Shown here in pieces: positions 49,196 through 59,174 of a stretch of 64,000 nt of DNA. Origin of the DNA: Psychroserpens sp. SPM9. GTDB taxonomy: Bacteria; Bacteroidota; Bacteroidia; Flavobacteriales; Flavobacteriaceae. Below the pieces are notes generated by a model that was given only the letters and a program-made list of their open reading frames with translations, was not told where the DNA came from and made no database searches. The translations under genes and the position numbers were made by a program. Position 1 is the first letter of the stretch; each line of letters starts with the position of its first letter. The stretch spans positions 248,001 to 312,000 of the forward strand of contig NZ_JANZNR010000004.1 in NCBI RefSeq assembly GCF_025153525.1. Direction: 5' to 3'.

Positions 49196-50674
49196 TTATT
49201 TTTCTTCAGCATCAAAAGTCTTTAACTCTGTTGTGGGAGCGAGTGTTTCTTTTCCGGTCCAAACATTAGCATCATACTTGCGTAAGGTTTCAAACGTAAC
49301 GGACTTATGTTCATTAAACGAATCAAAATCTGAAGGCTCTAGTTTGCTGATGTCTGAAAACAATAACTCTTCACGACTAACAGTGTTTCCTTCAATTTTA
49401 AAATTAAAAGCGGTTTTATTTCTATCGGCACTATTCTCAATAAATTTAAGAGGTCTATTCAGATAGAAGTATTCGCCAGATTCACTTTTGATATATCTTG
49501 GTTCGTAGAGGTTTTGGTCGTTTTTTCTGTAGATGATAGTGCCTTGATTGACGTTTTCAATATATTTAATCCCTAAAATGAGTCTTAAATTTACTTTTTC
49601 ACCACGCTTTCCTTTTGCATACCGATAATCGATTTTCAAAATGGCATAGCTGTCTTCTGTAATATAGAGATGTCCGGTAAAGTTGGCTCTTGAGCGTCTT
49701 GGCTTAAATTCTATTAAATAGACCATTTCGTCATTTAATAAGCTTGCATTTTTTAAACTGTATTCGTAGTTGTCTGTATTGAGAACTTTTGTCAACATAC
49801 TAGTGTTGCCTAGTTGTGATTTACTAAGAACAGAAGCCGTGCTTTTTCTTAGATTTTCGGTGTCAACTTCGTTAGGATTTTCATTTTTATCATTTTCATT
49901 GGTTAATGCTAAAGAATCTTCAATTTTAAACAACCCAGTTTTTAGTTTGTAAGTTTGAGTGGTATCCAGATATCTTAAGACGATGTTTTGAGCTTTTTCC
50001 TGGATATTTTCTAATGAAATGTCCTTATTTGAGTTGATGATTTTTGTGGCCTTTTCAATATTTAATTTTTGATGTGCTTTGTCTTTAACGAGGAGATTTC
50101 CGGAGTAATCATTAAAGTAAACAAAATTACCGTTCTTGATGTCGTTAGCCATTCTGCTAAGGCTTTCATTCGCATCTTCAAGTTGCCTCTTTTTAAAATG
50201 AGAAGCTTTATTGACTTTAAAATCCAGATTTTTAAAATCGATATAAGACGTTTCTCTGTAAAAGAAATTATAATTTAAAGAGTCGCTCTTGTAGTTGGTT
50301 TTTAAGTTTCGCCTCGCTCTTGCAATGATAGAATCTACATTAGGTCTGGTATTGGTAAGGTATACTGTATTTAATTCGTTAATGGCAGGCGCTAATAGAA
50401 TCTTATATCCTGAAGATTTGATGTCATCAATACTAATTGTTAAAGTTTGGTAACCAAGACAGGATAACTCGATAGTATTAGCGTCGACATCATCTAAATC
50501 GATGATAAATACACCTTCTTCATTAGAAATGACACCTTTAAATTCGGCGGTTTGAATGGCTACAAATGGAACGGGTTCGCTAGTCGTTTTATCAATTATT
50601 TTGGCAGAAAGTTCTTGAGCGTTGACAAGTGTAGTAAGGATTAATATAAGTCCTAAAAGTATGTTTTGTTTCAT
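49196..50674 (-). CDS. Exported carboxypeptidase-like regulatory-domain protein
   Basis: A 492-residue exported protein. The signal peptide ends near TLVNAQEL. A CarboxypepD_reg-like beta-sandwich (about 22-105, with KTTSEPVPFVAIQTAEFKGV and LSCLGYQTLTISIDD) precedes a long region with helical and beta parts, ending with beta strands (GHLYITEDSYAILKIDYRYA). Proteins of this type are found across flavobacteria in the outer envelope; the function is unknown. The frame continues 30 bases upstream, but MKQNILLGLILI gives a clean signal peptide and is chosen. It is adjacent to a truncated exported gene. Confidence 0.7.
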   Translation of the reverse strand: MKQNILLGLILILTTLVNAQELSAKIIDKTTSEPVPFVAIQTAEFKGVISNEEGVFIIDLDDVDANTIELSCLGYQTLTISIDDIKSSGYKILLAPAINELNTVYLTNTRPNVDSIIARARRNLKTNYKSDSLNYNFFYRETSYIDFKNLDFKVNKASHFKKRQLEDANESLSRMANDIKNGNFVYFNDYSGNLLVKDKAHQKLNIEKATKIINSNKDISLENIQEKAQNIVLRYLDTTQTYKLKTGLFKIEDSLALTNENDKNENPNEVDTENLRKSTASVLSKSQLGNTSMLTKVLNTDNYEYSLKNASLLNDEMVYLIEFKPRRSRANFTGHLYITEDSYAILKIDYRYAKGKRGEKVNLRLILGIKYIENVNQGTIIYRKNDQNLYEPRYIKSESGEYFYLNRPLKFIENSADRNKTAFNFKIEGNTVSREELLFSDISKLEPSDFDSFNEHKSVTFETLRKYDANVWTGKETLAPTTELKTFDAEEK

Positions 50675-50743
50675 GATTGATGGTTTTACAAACACGACGA
50701 ACACTATTAAAAATTGTTACGATGTAAATCTTAATTTAAGTAA

Positions 50744-51004
50744 TCAATCAAATTCGATTTCTTTGCATGTTGGTGTAAGATTCAAATCAAATTGGCGTAA
50801 CGAAATATCGTCGCCTTGGCCAAACCGACCTTCAGCATACAGTAAATAATAACCATTGTCATCTTTTGCAATAATATCTGTAGGAATTTCTCTTTTATCA
50901 TTTTTGAATATACTGCCATATTCAACCTGAAATTGTACAGTGTCTTGAGCATTTAAAGTGTGAAAACAAACAAAAGCGAATAAGCAGGTTATAATTTTTT
51001 TCAT
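50744..51004 (-). pseudogene. Truncated N-terminal fragment of an exported beta-propeller-like protein
   Basis: An 86-residue ORF with a signal peptide ([20 protein letters not shown]) followed by EYGSIFKNDKREIPTDIIAK, DDNGYYLLYAEGRFGQG and DISLRQFDLNLTPTCKEIEF, then a stop. The segment looks like the start of a much longer repeat protein: the strand pattern breaks off in mid-domain. The next gene begins only 69 bases away, so the remainder has been deleted. I judge it a gene remnant. It could also be a small secreted protein, which is less likely. It is divergent from ychF. Confidence 0.5.
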
Positions 51005-51064
51005 TGAAAAGGAATTTGGTATTATTTCTAGCAATAATAACAAGATTTATTCAAATTCTAAGCC

Positions 51065-51072
51065 TATATTTG
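51065..51072 (+). promoter_or_regulatory. TAnnTTTG promoter element for ychF
   Basis: TATATTTG lies 20 bases before the ATG at 51093. Confidence 0.55.
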
Positions 51073-51092
51073 CAATCGCAAAATTAAAACAT

Positions 51093-52187
51093 ATGAAAGC
51101 CGGAATTGTAGGATTACCAAACGTAGGAAAATCAACCTTATTTAATTGTTTGTCTAATGCCAAAGCGCAAAGTGCTAACTTTCCATTTTGTACTATAGAA
51201 CCCAATATTGGTGTTGTTAATGTCCCAGATCCTAGACTTCAAAAACTGGAAGCCTTAGTAAATCCTGAGCGTGTTTTGCCAGCAACAGTAGAAATCGTAG
51301 ATATTGCAGGTTTGGTAAAAGGTGCAAGTAAAGGAGAAGGATTAGGAAATCAGTTTTTAGGAAATATTCGAGAAACCGACGCCATTCTTCATGTATTGCG
51401 TTGTTTTGATAATGATAATATTGTGCATGTTGATGGTAGTGTAAATCCTATTCGCGACAAGGAAACTATCGATATGGAACTCCAGCTTAAAGATTTAGAA
51501 ACCGTCGAAAAAAAGCTAGATAAAGTTAAACGTGCTGCCAAAACAGGGAATAAAGAAGCTCAAAAGGAAGAAGCGGTTTTACTAAAGTTAAAAGCAGGTT
51601 TAGAAGCCGGAAAATCGGTTAGAGCCTTAGAGTTTAGTGAAGAAGATCTAGAAGAATTTGTTAAGCCTGCACAATTAATTACAGCAAAGCCTGTGATGTA
51701 TGTGTGCAATGTAGATGAAGAAAGTGCTGTTTCTGGAAATGGTTATGTAGAGCAAGTACGTGAGAATGTAAAAGATGAAAATGCTGAAGTGTTAGTATTA
51801 GCTGTTGGTACTGAAGCAGATATTAACGAATTAGACGACTATGAGGAACGTCAGTTATTTCTACAGGATATTGGTTTAGACGAGCCTGGTTCGGCTAAAT
51901 TAATTCGCTCAGCTTACAAGCTTTTAAATCAGCAAACCTATTTTACAGCTGGTGTTAAAGAGGTTCGTGCTTGGACCATCAACGTTGGTGCTACAGGACC
52001 ACAAGCTGCAGGCGTGATTCATACCGATTTTGAAAAAGGATTCATTAGAGCCGAAGTAATTGCTTACGAGGATTATATCCACTACGGAAGTGAAGCTAAG
52101 GTTAAAGAAGCTGGTAAAATGCGTGTCGAAGGAAAGAATTACATTGTCAAAGATGGTGATGTGATGCATTTCTTGTTTAATGTTTAA
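51093..52187 (+). CDS. ychF: Ribosome-binding ATPase YchF (Obg family)
   Basis: A 364-residue Obg-family ATPase that binds ribosomes and is redox regulated in other bacteria. The P-loop is [16 protein letters not shown]3 is [20 protein letters not shown], and the coiled-coil arm follows ([17 protein letters not shown]). The C-terminal TGS domain has [17 protein letters not shown] and [15 protein letters not shown]. The expected length and all motifs are present. It is monocistronic, with its own promoter. Confidence 0.95.
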   Translation: MKAGIVGLPNVGKSTLFNCLSNAKAQSANFPFCTIEPNIGVVNVPDPRLQKLEALVNPERVLPATVEIVDIAGLVKGASKGEGLGNQFLGNIRETDAILHVLRCFDNDNIVHVDGSVNPIRDKETIDMELQLKDLETVEKKLDKVKRAAKTGNKEAQKEEAVLLKLKAGLEAGKSVRALEFSEEDLEEFVKPAQLITAKPVMYVCNVDEESAVSGNGYVEQVRENVKDENAEVLVLAVGTEADINELDDYEERQLFLQDIGLDEPGSAKLIRSAYKLLNQQTYFTAGVKEVRAWTINVGATGPQAAGVIHTDFEKGFIRAEVIAYEDYIHYGSEAKVKEAGKMRVEGKNYIVKDGDVMHFLFNV

Positions 52188-52289
52188 ATCCGGTTTATGA
52201 ACGATATTGCTTCTAGAATCGAGAGAATGTCTTTGCGGATTTTCGTTTGATTTTAGATGTAAACATAGGAAGCTCTTTTAAATATAACG

Positions 52290-52754
52290 ATGCCTTTAAT
52301 TGAAATCAAAACCATGATTAATGCCGATATTCAAACATGTTTTGACTTATCGCGTAATATTGATTTTCATAAAGCATCTTTAGCACATTCTAACGAAAAA
52401 GCTGTCGCAGGAACAACGTCTGGGCTTATAGGGTTAGGCGAGTGGGTGACCTGGGAAGCGAAACACTTTGGCATCATACAACAACTCACATCTAAAATTA
52501 CAGCATTTGTGAGCCCGCACTACTTTGTAGATGAAATGGTATCTGGCGCCTTTAAATCGTTTAAGCACGAGCATAGTTTCAAGTCTGTAGATAATGGAAC
52601 GCTTATGGTCGATACCCTTCAATTCGAATCGCCTTATGGGATCTTCGGAACCTTAGCCAATATCTTGGTATTAAAACGCTATATGACCAATTTGCTTAAG
52701 GTTAGAAACACGTTTTTAAAGCAAAAAGCTGAAGAATTATCTAAAATGACTTAA
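52290..52754 (+). CDS. SRPBCC family (START-like) protein
   Basis: A 154-residue protein of the SRPBCC/Bet v 1-like superfamily. It begins IEIKTMINADIQTCFDLSRNID, followed by the long loop GLIGLGEWVTWEAKHFG, strands FVDEMVSGAFKSFKHEHSFK and TLMVDTLQFESPYGIFG, and a long C-terminal helix LKRYMTNLLKVRNTFLKQKA lining the hydrophobic pocket. Such proteins bind hydrophobic ligands; the ligand is not known here. It is located between ychF and parE without clear operon links. Confidence 0.75.
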   Translation: MPLIEIKTMINADIQTCFDLSRNIDFHKASLAHSNEKAVAGTTSGLIGLGEWVTWEAKHFGIIQQLTSKITAFVSPHYFVDEMVSGAFKSFKHEHSFKSVDNGTLMVDTLQFESPYGIFGTLANILVLKRYMTNLLKVRNTFLKQKAEELSKMT

Positions 52755-52871
52755 TTCACTAATGTTCTCAACAACATTGGGTTTTTATTGTTAATTACTT
52801 TGTGTCCTCTCTGTTTTATTTTTTATAACGTTATGTTATATTAGCGTTCTATCTAATTTTTTCACTTATTT

Positions 52872-54731
52872 ATGTCGCAAGAAACCAAATATACCGAAGA
52901 TAATATACGCTCGCTCGATTGGAAAGAACACATCCGAATGCGACCAGGAATGTATATTGGTAAATTAGGTGATGGGTCGTCTCCAGATGACGGAATTTAC
53001 ATCTTACTCAAAGAGGTTTTAGATAACTCTATTGATGAGTATGTCATGGGAGCAGGAAAAACCATTGAGATTTCTATCCAAGGCAATAAAGTGATTGTTC
53101 GTGATTATGGTCGAGGTATTCCCTTAGGAAAAGTTGTAGACGTTGTTTCCAAAATGAATACAGGTGGTAAGTACGATTCGCGCGCCTTTAAAAAATCGGT
53201 AGGATTAAACGGAGTTGGTACCAAAGCGGTGAATGCTTTGTCTAACTATTTTCGTGTTGAATCTACCAGAGATGGAAAATCGGCTTCTGCAGAGTTTGAA
53301 CAAGGAAATCTCACTAACCAAGAGTTATTAGACGACACCTCAAGAAGAAAAGGAACAAAGGTCTCTTTTGTGCCAGATGATTCCATCTTTAAAAATTATA
53401 AATACCGTAATGAGTATGTCTCAAAAATGCTCAAAAATTACGTTTACCTCAACCCAGGACTTACCATCGTTTTTAACGGCGAAAAGTTTTATAGTGAGAA
53501 CGGATTAAAAGATTTATTATCAGATAATATTAACGATACCGACCGTCTCTATGATATCATTCATATTAAAGGAGACGATATCGAAGTAGCATTAACACAT
53601 AGTAAAACGCAGTATAGTGAAGAGTATCATAGTTTTGTAAATGGACAAAACACAACGCAAGGTGGAACACATTTAGCAGCTTTTCGTGAAGGTTTGGTTA
53701 AAACGATTCGTGAGTTCTACGGAAAAAATTACGAGGCATCAGATATTAGAAAATCTGTAGTATCTGCCATTTCTATTAAAGTTATGGAGCCCGTTTTTGA
53801 AAGTCAGACCAAAACAAAATTAGGATCCACAGATATGGGAGGCGATTTACCAACGGTAAGAACCTATATCAATGATTTTATGAAGCGTTATCTGGATAAT
53901 TATTTACATAAACATCCAGATACTGCCGAAAAAATCCAGCGTAAAATCCTTCAGGCCGAACGTGAACGTAAAGAACTTTCGGGTATTAGAAAACTTGCAA
54001 AAGACAGAGCTAAGAAGGCGAATCTTCACAATAAAAAATTAAGAGATTGCCGTGTGCATTTTGGTGATACCAAAAACGAACGCAACCTCGAAACAACCTT
54101 GTTTATTACCGAGGGTGATTCGGCATCTGGTAGTATTACCAAATCACGTGATGTGAATACACAAGCGGTTTTCAGTTTAAAAGGAAAACCTCTTAATTGT
54201 TATGGTTTAAGTAAAAAGATAGTTTACGAAAACGAAGAGTTTAACCTCTTACAAGCGGCATTAAATATCGAAGAATCTTTAGAAGATTTGCGTTATAATA
54301 ATATCGTTATCGCTACCGATGCCGATGTAGATGGTATGCATATTCGATTGCTCTTAATTACTTTCTTTTTGCAGTTTTTTCCTGAAGTGATAAAAGAAGG
54401 ACACTTGTATATCTTGCAAACGCCTTTGTTTAGAGTTCGAAATAAAAAGAAAACCATTTATTGTTATTCCGAAGAAGAAAGACGTGATGCTATTGAAGAA
54501 TTAAAGCCTAAACCAGAGATTACACGATTTAAAGGTCTTGGTGAAATTTCGCCCGATGAATTTGTGCATTTTATTGGTGAAGATATTCGATTAGATCCTG
54601 TGATGCTGGATAAAGACATGTCTATAGAAGAATTATTATCATTCTATATGGGCAAAAATACACCAACGCGTCAGGAGTTTATTATTGAGAATCTTAAAGT
54701 CGAACTGGATATTGTAGAAGACGAAAAGTAG
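52872..54731 (+). CDS. parE: DNA topoisomerase IV subunit B
   Basis: A 619-residue type IIA topoisomerase ATPase subunit. The GHKL ATPase domain has IHIR-type [23 protein letters not shown] and [10 protein letters not shown], then [15 protein letters not shown]. The TOPRIM domain has [12 protein letters not shown] and [16 protein letters not shown]. The size and sequence near EGDSASGS fit ParE rather than GyrB, and parC follows two genes later. It forms the ATP-driven half of the decatenating enzyme. The next gene starts one base after its stop. Confidence 0.92.
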   Translation: MSQETKYTEDNIRSLDWKEHIRMRPGMYIGKLGDGSSPDDGIYILLKEVLDNSIDEYVMGAGKTIEISIQGNKVIVRDYGRGIPLGKVVDVVSKMNTGGKYDSRAFKKSVGLNGVGTKAVNALSNYFRVESTRDGKSASAEFEQGNLTNQELLDDTSRRKGTKVSFVPDDSIFKNYKYRNEYVSKMLKNYVYLNPGLTIVFNGEKFYSENGLKDLLSDNINDTDRLYDIIHIKGDDIEVALTHSKTQYSEEYHSFVNGQNTTQGGTHLAAFREGLVKTIREFYGKNYEASDIRKSVVSAISIKVMEPVFESQTKTKLGSTDMGGDLPTVRTYINDFMKRYLDNYLHKHPDTAEKIQRKILQAERERKELSGIRKLAKDRAKKANLHNKKLRDCRVHFGDTKNERNLETTLFITEGDSASGSITKSRDVNTQAVFSLKGKPLNCYGLSKKIVYENEEFNLLQAALNIEESLEDLRYNNIVIATDADVDGMHIRLLLITFFLQFFPEVIKEGHLYILQTPLFRVRNKKKTIYCYSEEERRDAIEELKPKPEITRFKGLGEISPDEFVHFIGEDIRLDPVMLDKDMSIEELLSFYMGKNTPTRQEFIIENLKVELDIVEDEK

Positions 54732-54732
54732 A

Positions 54733-55968
54733 ATGAAAATAGCGACTCTCAACACATTTAAAATATTAATTATTACATTTTCGCTTTTTGCTTGTTCTCA
54801 AAATACTAGTTTAAAAAAAGGCAAGGTAGTTTCTAAAAACTACTATGAAGAAATTGCGTTTGAGTTTGAGAAAAACAAAATCATAATACCTGTTGAGATC
54901 GACGGAACAACCTATCGTTTTTTATTAGATACAGGTGCTCCTAATATTGTGTCGCTTGAAGTTCTTAATGCTATAAACCCAAACGTTATTTCTAATATGC
55001 CAACGAATGACGCTAATGGTAAAAAGCAAAACTTAAAAGTTGTTGAGCTAAAAAGCGTAAAGATTGGTGCTGTAGAATTTCAAGGTTATAGCGCACTTGT
55101 TTATGATCTTAACGGAAGTGATATTTTTAAATGCTTTGGTATTGATGGGTTTATTGGTAGTAATATGTTGAAGAATTCAATCATTCAAATTGATGCAGAA
55201 CAACGCTTGCTTAAACTAACCGACAAGCTTAAACATCTTAATGTAAATAAAAAACAATCTGATAAAATTAAACTGGTAGGCAATCAAAGCAGTCCTTATG
55301 TATGGATTAATGTCTCAGGAAAAGATAATGGAAGGGAACGTGTTTTAATAGATACAGGAATGGGAGGTTTGTACGATTTGTCTAGAGCGCATTATGAGGC
55401 ATTCAAAACAAAAACTATTTTTAATGTTATTGGGCAAAGCGACGGAGCGTCTTCGGTGAGCTTATTTGGCGAGGTTCCGGTGAACAATCAAATACGTGTG
55501 CATTTGCCAAAACTTGTGGTTAATAATTTGGTTTTAGAAAATTGTATAACACATACCACTAAAGATGATAATTCTAAAATAGGAGCTGAGCTATTAAATC
55601 ATGGCGTCATGACTATTGATTATAAACATAAACGTTTCTATTTTGAGCCTAAAACCGCCAATATAGATTTGGATAAACCTGTGCTCGGTTTTACATCAAC
55701 TTTAAAAGATAATCGTATCGTGATAGGGTATGTTTGGGATAAGAAATTACAACAACAGCTAAGTTATGGCGATGCTATCTTAGCAATAAATGGAGAGCCT
55801 CTCAAAGAAAAAAGCCTTTGTGATTTTATCGTTAAAGCATCTGTTTTTGAGCCTTTAAACAGTATTGTTTTAAATATTAAGAAAGCCAACGGAGACGTTT
55901 TCGATATTAATGTTACAAAAAAAGAACTGGCTGCAATTTTAACCGATTTCAATATTAGTTTGAACTAA
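54733..55968 (+). CDS. Retropepsin-like aspartyl protease lipoprotein with PDZ domain
   Basis: A 411-residue lipoprotein (lipobox SLFACSQN, Cys21). Two retropepsin-type lobes follow: LLDTGAPN (Asp66) and VLIDTGMGG (Asp207), each with a DTG motif, so both halves of an active site are carried by a single chain. The C-terminal PDZ domain (about 310-385) has LSYGDAILAINGEPLKEK. This is a membrane-anchored periplasmic protease; the substrate is unknown. It lies one base after parE and ahead of a membrane gene and parC, so it is likely co-transcribed with the topoisomerase genes. Confidence 0.8.
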   Translation: MKIATLNTFKILIITFSLFACSQNTSLKKGKVVSKNYYEEIAFEFEKNKIIIPVEIDGTTYRFLLDTGAPNIVSLEVLNAINPNVISNMPTNDANGKKQNLKVVELKSVKIGAVEFQGYSALVYDLNGSDIFKCFGIDGFIGSNMLKNSIIQIDAEQRLLKLTDKLKHLNVNKKQSDKIKLVGNQSSPYVWINVSGKDNGRERVLIDTGMGGLYDLSRAHYEAFKTKTIFNVIGQSDGASSVSLFGEVPVNNQIRVHLPKLVVNNLVLENCITHTTKDDNSKIGAELLNHGVMTIDYKHKRFYFEPKTANIDLDKPVLGFTSTLKDNRIVIGYVWDKKLQQQLSYGDAILAINGEPLKEKSLCDFIVKASVFEPLNSIVLNIKKANGDVFDINVTKKELAAILTDFNISLN

Positions 55969-55996
55969 TAAAAGAGTATTGTAAAAAAGTATAAAA

Positions 55997-56488
55997 GTGA
56001 GAACAAACAATTCTAAAGTTAAAAATACGATCATTTCGATTTATTTCGTGCTGTTAGTCATGGCTATTGCCTTTTTGTTTGTTTTCAGATCGTTTACCTA
56101 TGGCGTTTCTAATCCCTTTTTAGTGTTTGTGGCTATAGCCTTGGGCTTTGCCGTATTGTTTTTTTTAGTGCATTACGTGTCTAAGTATTTTGAATATGAT
56201 AGTGACGGATTAAAAGTAGTAGTCACGAATAAAGGATTGTTGTTTACCGACAAATACAATTACAGAGAACACAAAGTCGAATTTGAAAAAGAACAGTTAT
56301 ACGGTTATAAGTTTACAAACTTTTTTCTATACAAAACACTAAAATTATACCTCAAAGATAGTCGAGGAAAAAAGAAAGTTGAAACCTTCAATGTAACATT
56401 GGTCAATCGAAAAAAGAGGCGTTACATCAGGCAATCTTTAAGTAAAATGGTTAAATCAAATTTAAAAGAAGCAAAGATTAATGAGTGA
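55997..56488 (+). CDS. Small membrane protein between parE and parC
   Basis: A 163-residue protein starting at a GTG. Two hydrophobic helices (about residues 12-32 and 40-60) are followed by a basic, strand-rich cytosolic domain (KLYLKDSRGKKKVETFNVTL; RKKRRYIRQSLSKMVKSN). No other in-frame start precedes the first helix, so the GTG is kept. It overlaps the parC start by eight bases, suggesting translational coupling. I do not recognise the family. Confidence 0.6.
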   Translation: MRTNNSKVKNTIISIYFVLLVMAIAFLFVFRSFTYGVSNPFLVFVAIALGFAVLFFLVHYVSKYFEYDSDGLKVVVTNKGLLFTDKYNYREHKVEFEKEQLYGYKFTNFFLYKTLKLYLKDSRGKKKVETFNVTLVNRKKRRYIRQSLSKMVKSNLKEAKINE

Positions 56489-59159
56489 AGATCACAATGA
56501 TATAATAGATAATCAAGACGAACCTCAAGAAAGCATCACCAGAGTTACTGGGATGTATAAAGATTGGTTTCTTGATTATGCATCTTACGTTATCCTTGAG
56601 CGAGCAGTTCCAGCAATAGAAGACGGATTTAAACCTGTACAACGTCGTATCATGCACTCCATGAAAGACCTTGACGATGGTCGCTATAATAAAGTGGCTA
56701 ATATTGTTGGTCATACCATGCAATACCATCCGCATGGTGATGCCAGTATTGCCGATGCTATGGTGCAAATAGGGCAAAAAGATTTGCTTATAGATACCCA
56801 AGGTAACTGGGGAAATATCCTCACAGGCGATAGCGCTGCCGCATCGCGTTATATCGAAGCCCGAATTTCTAAATTTGGCTTAGATGTCGTTTATAACCCA
56901 AAAATCACGCAATGGCAGGCTAGTTATGATGGCCGACGAAAAGAACCGGTTAATCTTCCTGTTATGTTTCCGTTGTTATTAGCACAAGGAGGAGAAGGGA
57001 TTGCTGTAGGATTATCGACTAAAATATTGCCACATAACTTTATAGAGCTTATCGATGCGTCGATAAAACATCTTAATGGAAAACGTTTCACAATCTATCC
57101 CGATTTTCCAACAGCGGGTATTGCTGATGTGTCTAATTATAATGACGGATTACGAGGTGGAAAAGTTAGAGTGCGTGCTAAAATATCACAGCTCGATAAA
57201 AACACTTTGGTGATTACTGAAATTCCCTACGGAACAAATACATCGTCGTTGATAGATTCAATTCTGAAAGCCAACGATAAAGGTAAAATCAAGATTAAAA
57301 AGATTGAAGATAATACGGCTGCAGATGTCGAAATTTTAGTGCATCTACCTGGCGGAATATCTCCAGACAAGACCATAGATGCCTTATATGCTTTTACGAA
57401 TTGTGAAACCTCAATTTCGCCTTTAGGTTGTGTTATCGAAGATAATAAACCTCTGTTTATAGGTGTTACCGAAATGTTGAGACGTTCAACAGATAATACC
57501 GTTCAGCTTCTAAAAAGCGAATTAGAAATTAAACTGGGGGAGTTTGAAGAACAATGGCATTTTGCGTCTTTAGAACGTATTTTTATTGAAAACAGAATCT
57601 ACCGCGATATTGAAGAAGAAGAAACCTGGGACGGTGTGATTAATGCTATCGACAAGGGTTTAAAACCACATATTAAGCATTTAAAACGTGCGATTACTGT
57701 TGAAGATATTACACGTCTTACCGAAATTAGAATTAAGCGTATTTCAAAATTTGATATAGATAAAGCTCAGCAAAAAATTGAAGCGCTTGAAGATCAAATC
57801 GCTGAGGTTAAGCATCATTTAGCAAATCTGATTGCTTATGCAATTGCCTATTTTCAACGTCTTAAAAAAGAATATGGTGAAGGTCGTGAACGAAAAACTG
57901 AAATCCGAACCTTTGAAGATGTTGATGCAACTAAAGTAATCATCAGAAATACAAAACTATACGTCAATAGAGCCGAAGGTTTTATCGGAACATCACTTAG
58001 AAGAGATGAGTATGTTTGTGATTGTAGTGATATTGATGATATCATTGTGTTTACTAACGACGGAAAAATGATGGTGACAAAAGTGGATAGTAAAACCTTT
58101 GTTGGTAAAGATATTGTTCATGTAGCGGTCTTCAAGAAAAAAGATAAGCGTACCATCTATAATATGATTTATCGCGATGGCGCCAAAGGTCCTTCTTATG
58201 TGAAGCGTTTTGCGGTGACTTCTATTACTCGCGATAAAGAATATGACTTAACTAACGGCAGTAAGAGTTCTAAGCTTTGGTATTTCTCAGCAAATCCTAA
58301 TGGCGAAGCTGAGGTAATCACGATCTACTTACGTCAGGTAGGAAGTATCAAAAAACTAAAATGGGATTTAGATTTTGCAGATATTTTAATTAAAGGTCGT
58401 GCCTCAAAAGGAAATTTGGTAACCAAATACGCGATTAAGAAAATCGAACTCAAAGAAAAAGGGGTTTCTACTTTAAAACCGCGTAAAATCTGGTTTGATG
58501 AAACTGTTCAGCGTCTTAATGTTGACGAAAGAGGCGAGCTTATTGGCGAGTTTAGAGGAGAAGACCGATTGTTGATTATTACACAGTCAGGACACGCTAA
58601 AACGATTTTGCCTGAACTTACGACCCATTTTGACGACGATATGATAGTACTTGAAAAATGGGTGCCTAAAAAGCCGATTTCTGTTATTTATTACAATGGC
58701 GAAAAGGAAATGTATTATGTGAAACGTTTCTTAATTGAAAATGAAGGTCGCGAAGAATTGTTTATTTCTGAACATCCAGATTCTCACCTCGAAATAGTTT
58801 CTACCGATTGGAAGCCGATGGCAGAAATCGAGTTTAAAAAAGAACGTGGTAAAGACCGAAAAGAAAATGAAGAGGTAAACCTTGAAGATTTCATTGCTAT
58901 CAAAGGTATTTCAGCGCTTGGAAATCAGCTTACTAAAGAAAAAATCAACCAGGTTAATCTGTTAGATCCGTTGCCGTACGAAGCGCCAGAAGAAATTCCT
59001 GCTGAAGAGATTGAAGTGGTTGATGAAACAGTTGAGCCTTCTGATTCTGATGATTCTTCCGAAGCGTCTAGCAATGAAGCAACAGAGTCTAAAGCTAAAG
59101 AGGATTCTAAAGACGACAAGTCAGATTTAGATGGTCAAGGTCAGGTATCGTTGTTTTAA
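56481..59159 (+). CDS. parC: DNA topoisomerase IV subunit A
   Basis: An 892-residue type IIA topoisomerase DNA-cleavage subunit. The catalytic tyrosine is Tyr124 in AASRYIEARIS. The winged-helix region has YHPHGDASIADAMV, in which the position equal to E. coli GyrA Ser83 is Ala. The breakage-reunion core extends to about residue 500, then a C-terminal domain of beta-pinwheel type. The last 60 residues are an acidic, Ser-rich tail (EPSDSDDSSEASSNEAT). It pairs with ParE for chromosome decatenation. Its start overlaps the preceding gene by eight bases. Confidence 0.92.
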   Translation: MSEDHNDIIDNQDEPQESITRVTGMYKDWFLDYASYVILERAVPAIEDGFKPVQRRIMHSMKDLDDGRYNKVANIVGHTMQYHPHGDASIADAMVQIGQKDLLIDTQGNWGNILTGDSAAASRYIEARISKFGLDVVYNPKITQWQASYDGRRKEPVNLPVMFPLLLAQGGEGIAVGLSTKILPHNFIELIDASIKHLNGKRFTIYPDFPTAGIADVSNYNDGLRGGKVRVRAKISQLDKNTLVITEIPYGTNTSSLIDSILKANDKGKIKIKKIEDNTAADVEILVHLPGGISPDKTIDALYAFTNCETSISPLGCVIEDNKPLFIGVTEMLRRSTDNTVQLLKSELEIKLGEFEEQWHFASLERIFIENRIYRDIEEEETWDGVINAIDKGLKPHIKHLKRAITVEDITRLTEIRIKRISKFDIDKAQQKIEALEDQIAEVKHHLANLIAYAIAYFQRLKKEYGEGRERKTEIRTFEDVDATKVIIRNTKLYVNRAEGFIGTSLRRDEYVCDCSDIDDIIVFTNDGKMMVTKVDSKTFVGKDIVHVAVFKKKDKRTIYNMIYRDGAKGPSYVKRFAVTSITRDKEYDLTNGSKSSKLWYFSANPNGEAEVITIYLRQVGSIKKLKWDLDFADILIKGRASKGNLVTKYAIKKIELKEKGVSTLKPRKIWFDETVQRLNVDERGELIGEFRGEDRLLIITQSGHAKTILPELTTHFDDDMIVLEKWVPKKPISVIYYNGEKEMYYVKRFLIENEGREELFISEHPDSHLEIVSTDWKPMAEIEFKKERGKDRKENEEVNLEDFIAIKGISALGNQLTKEKINQVNLLDPLPYEAPEEIPAEEIEVVDETVEPSDSDDSSEASSNEATESKAKEDSKDDKSDLDGQGQVSLF

Positions 59160-59174
59160 AAGCCTTTTAAAAGA

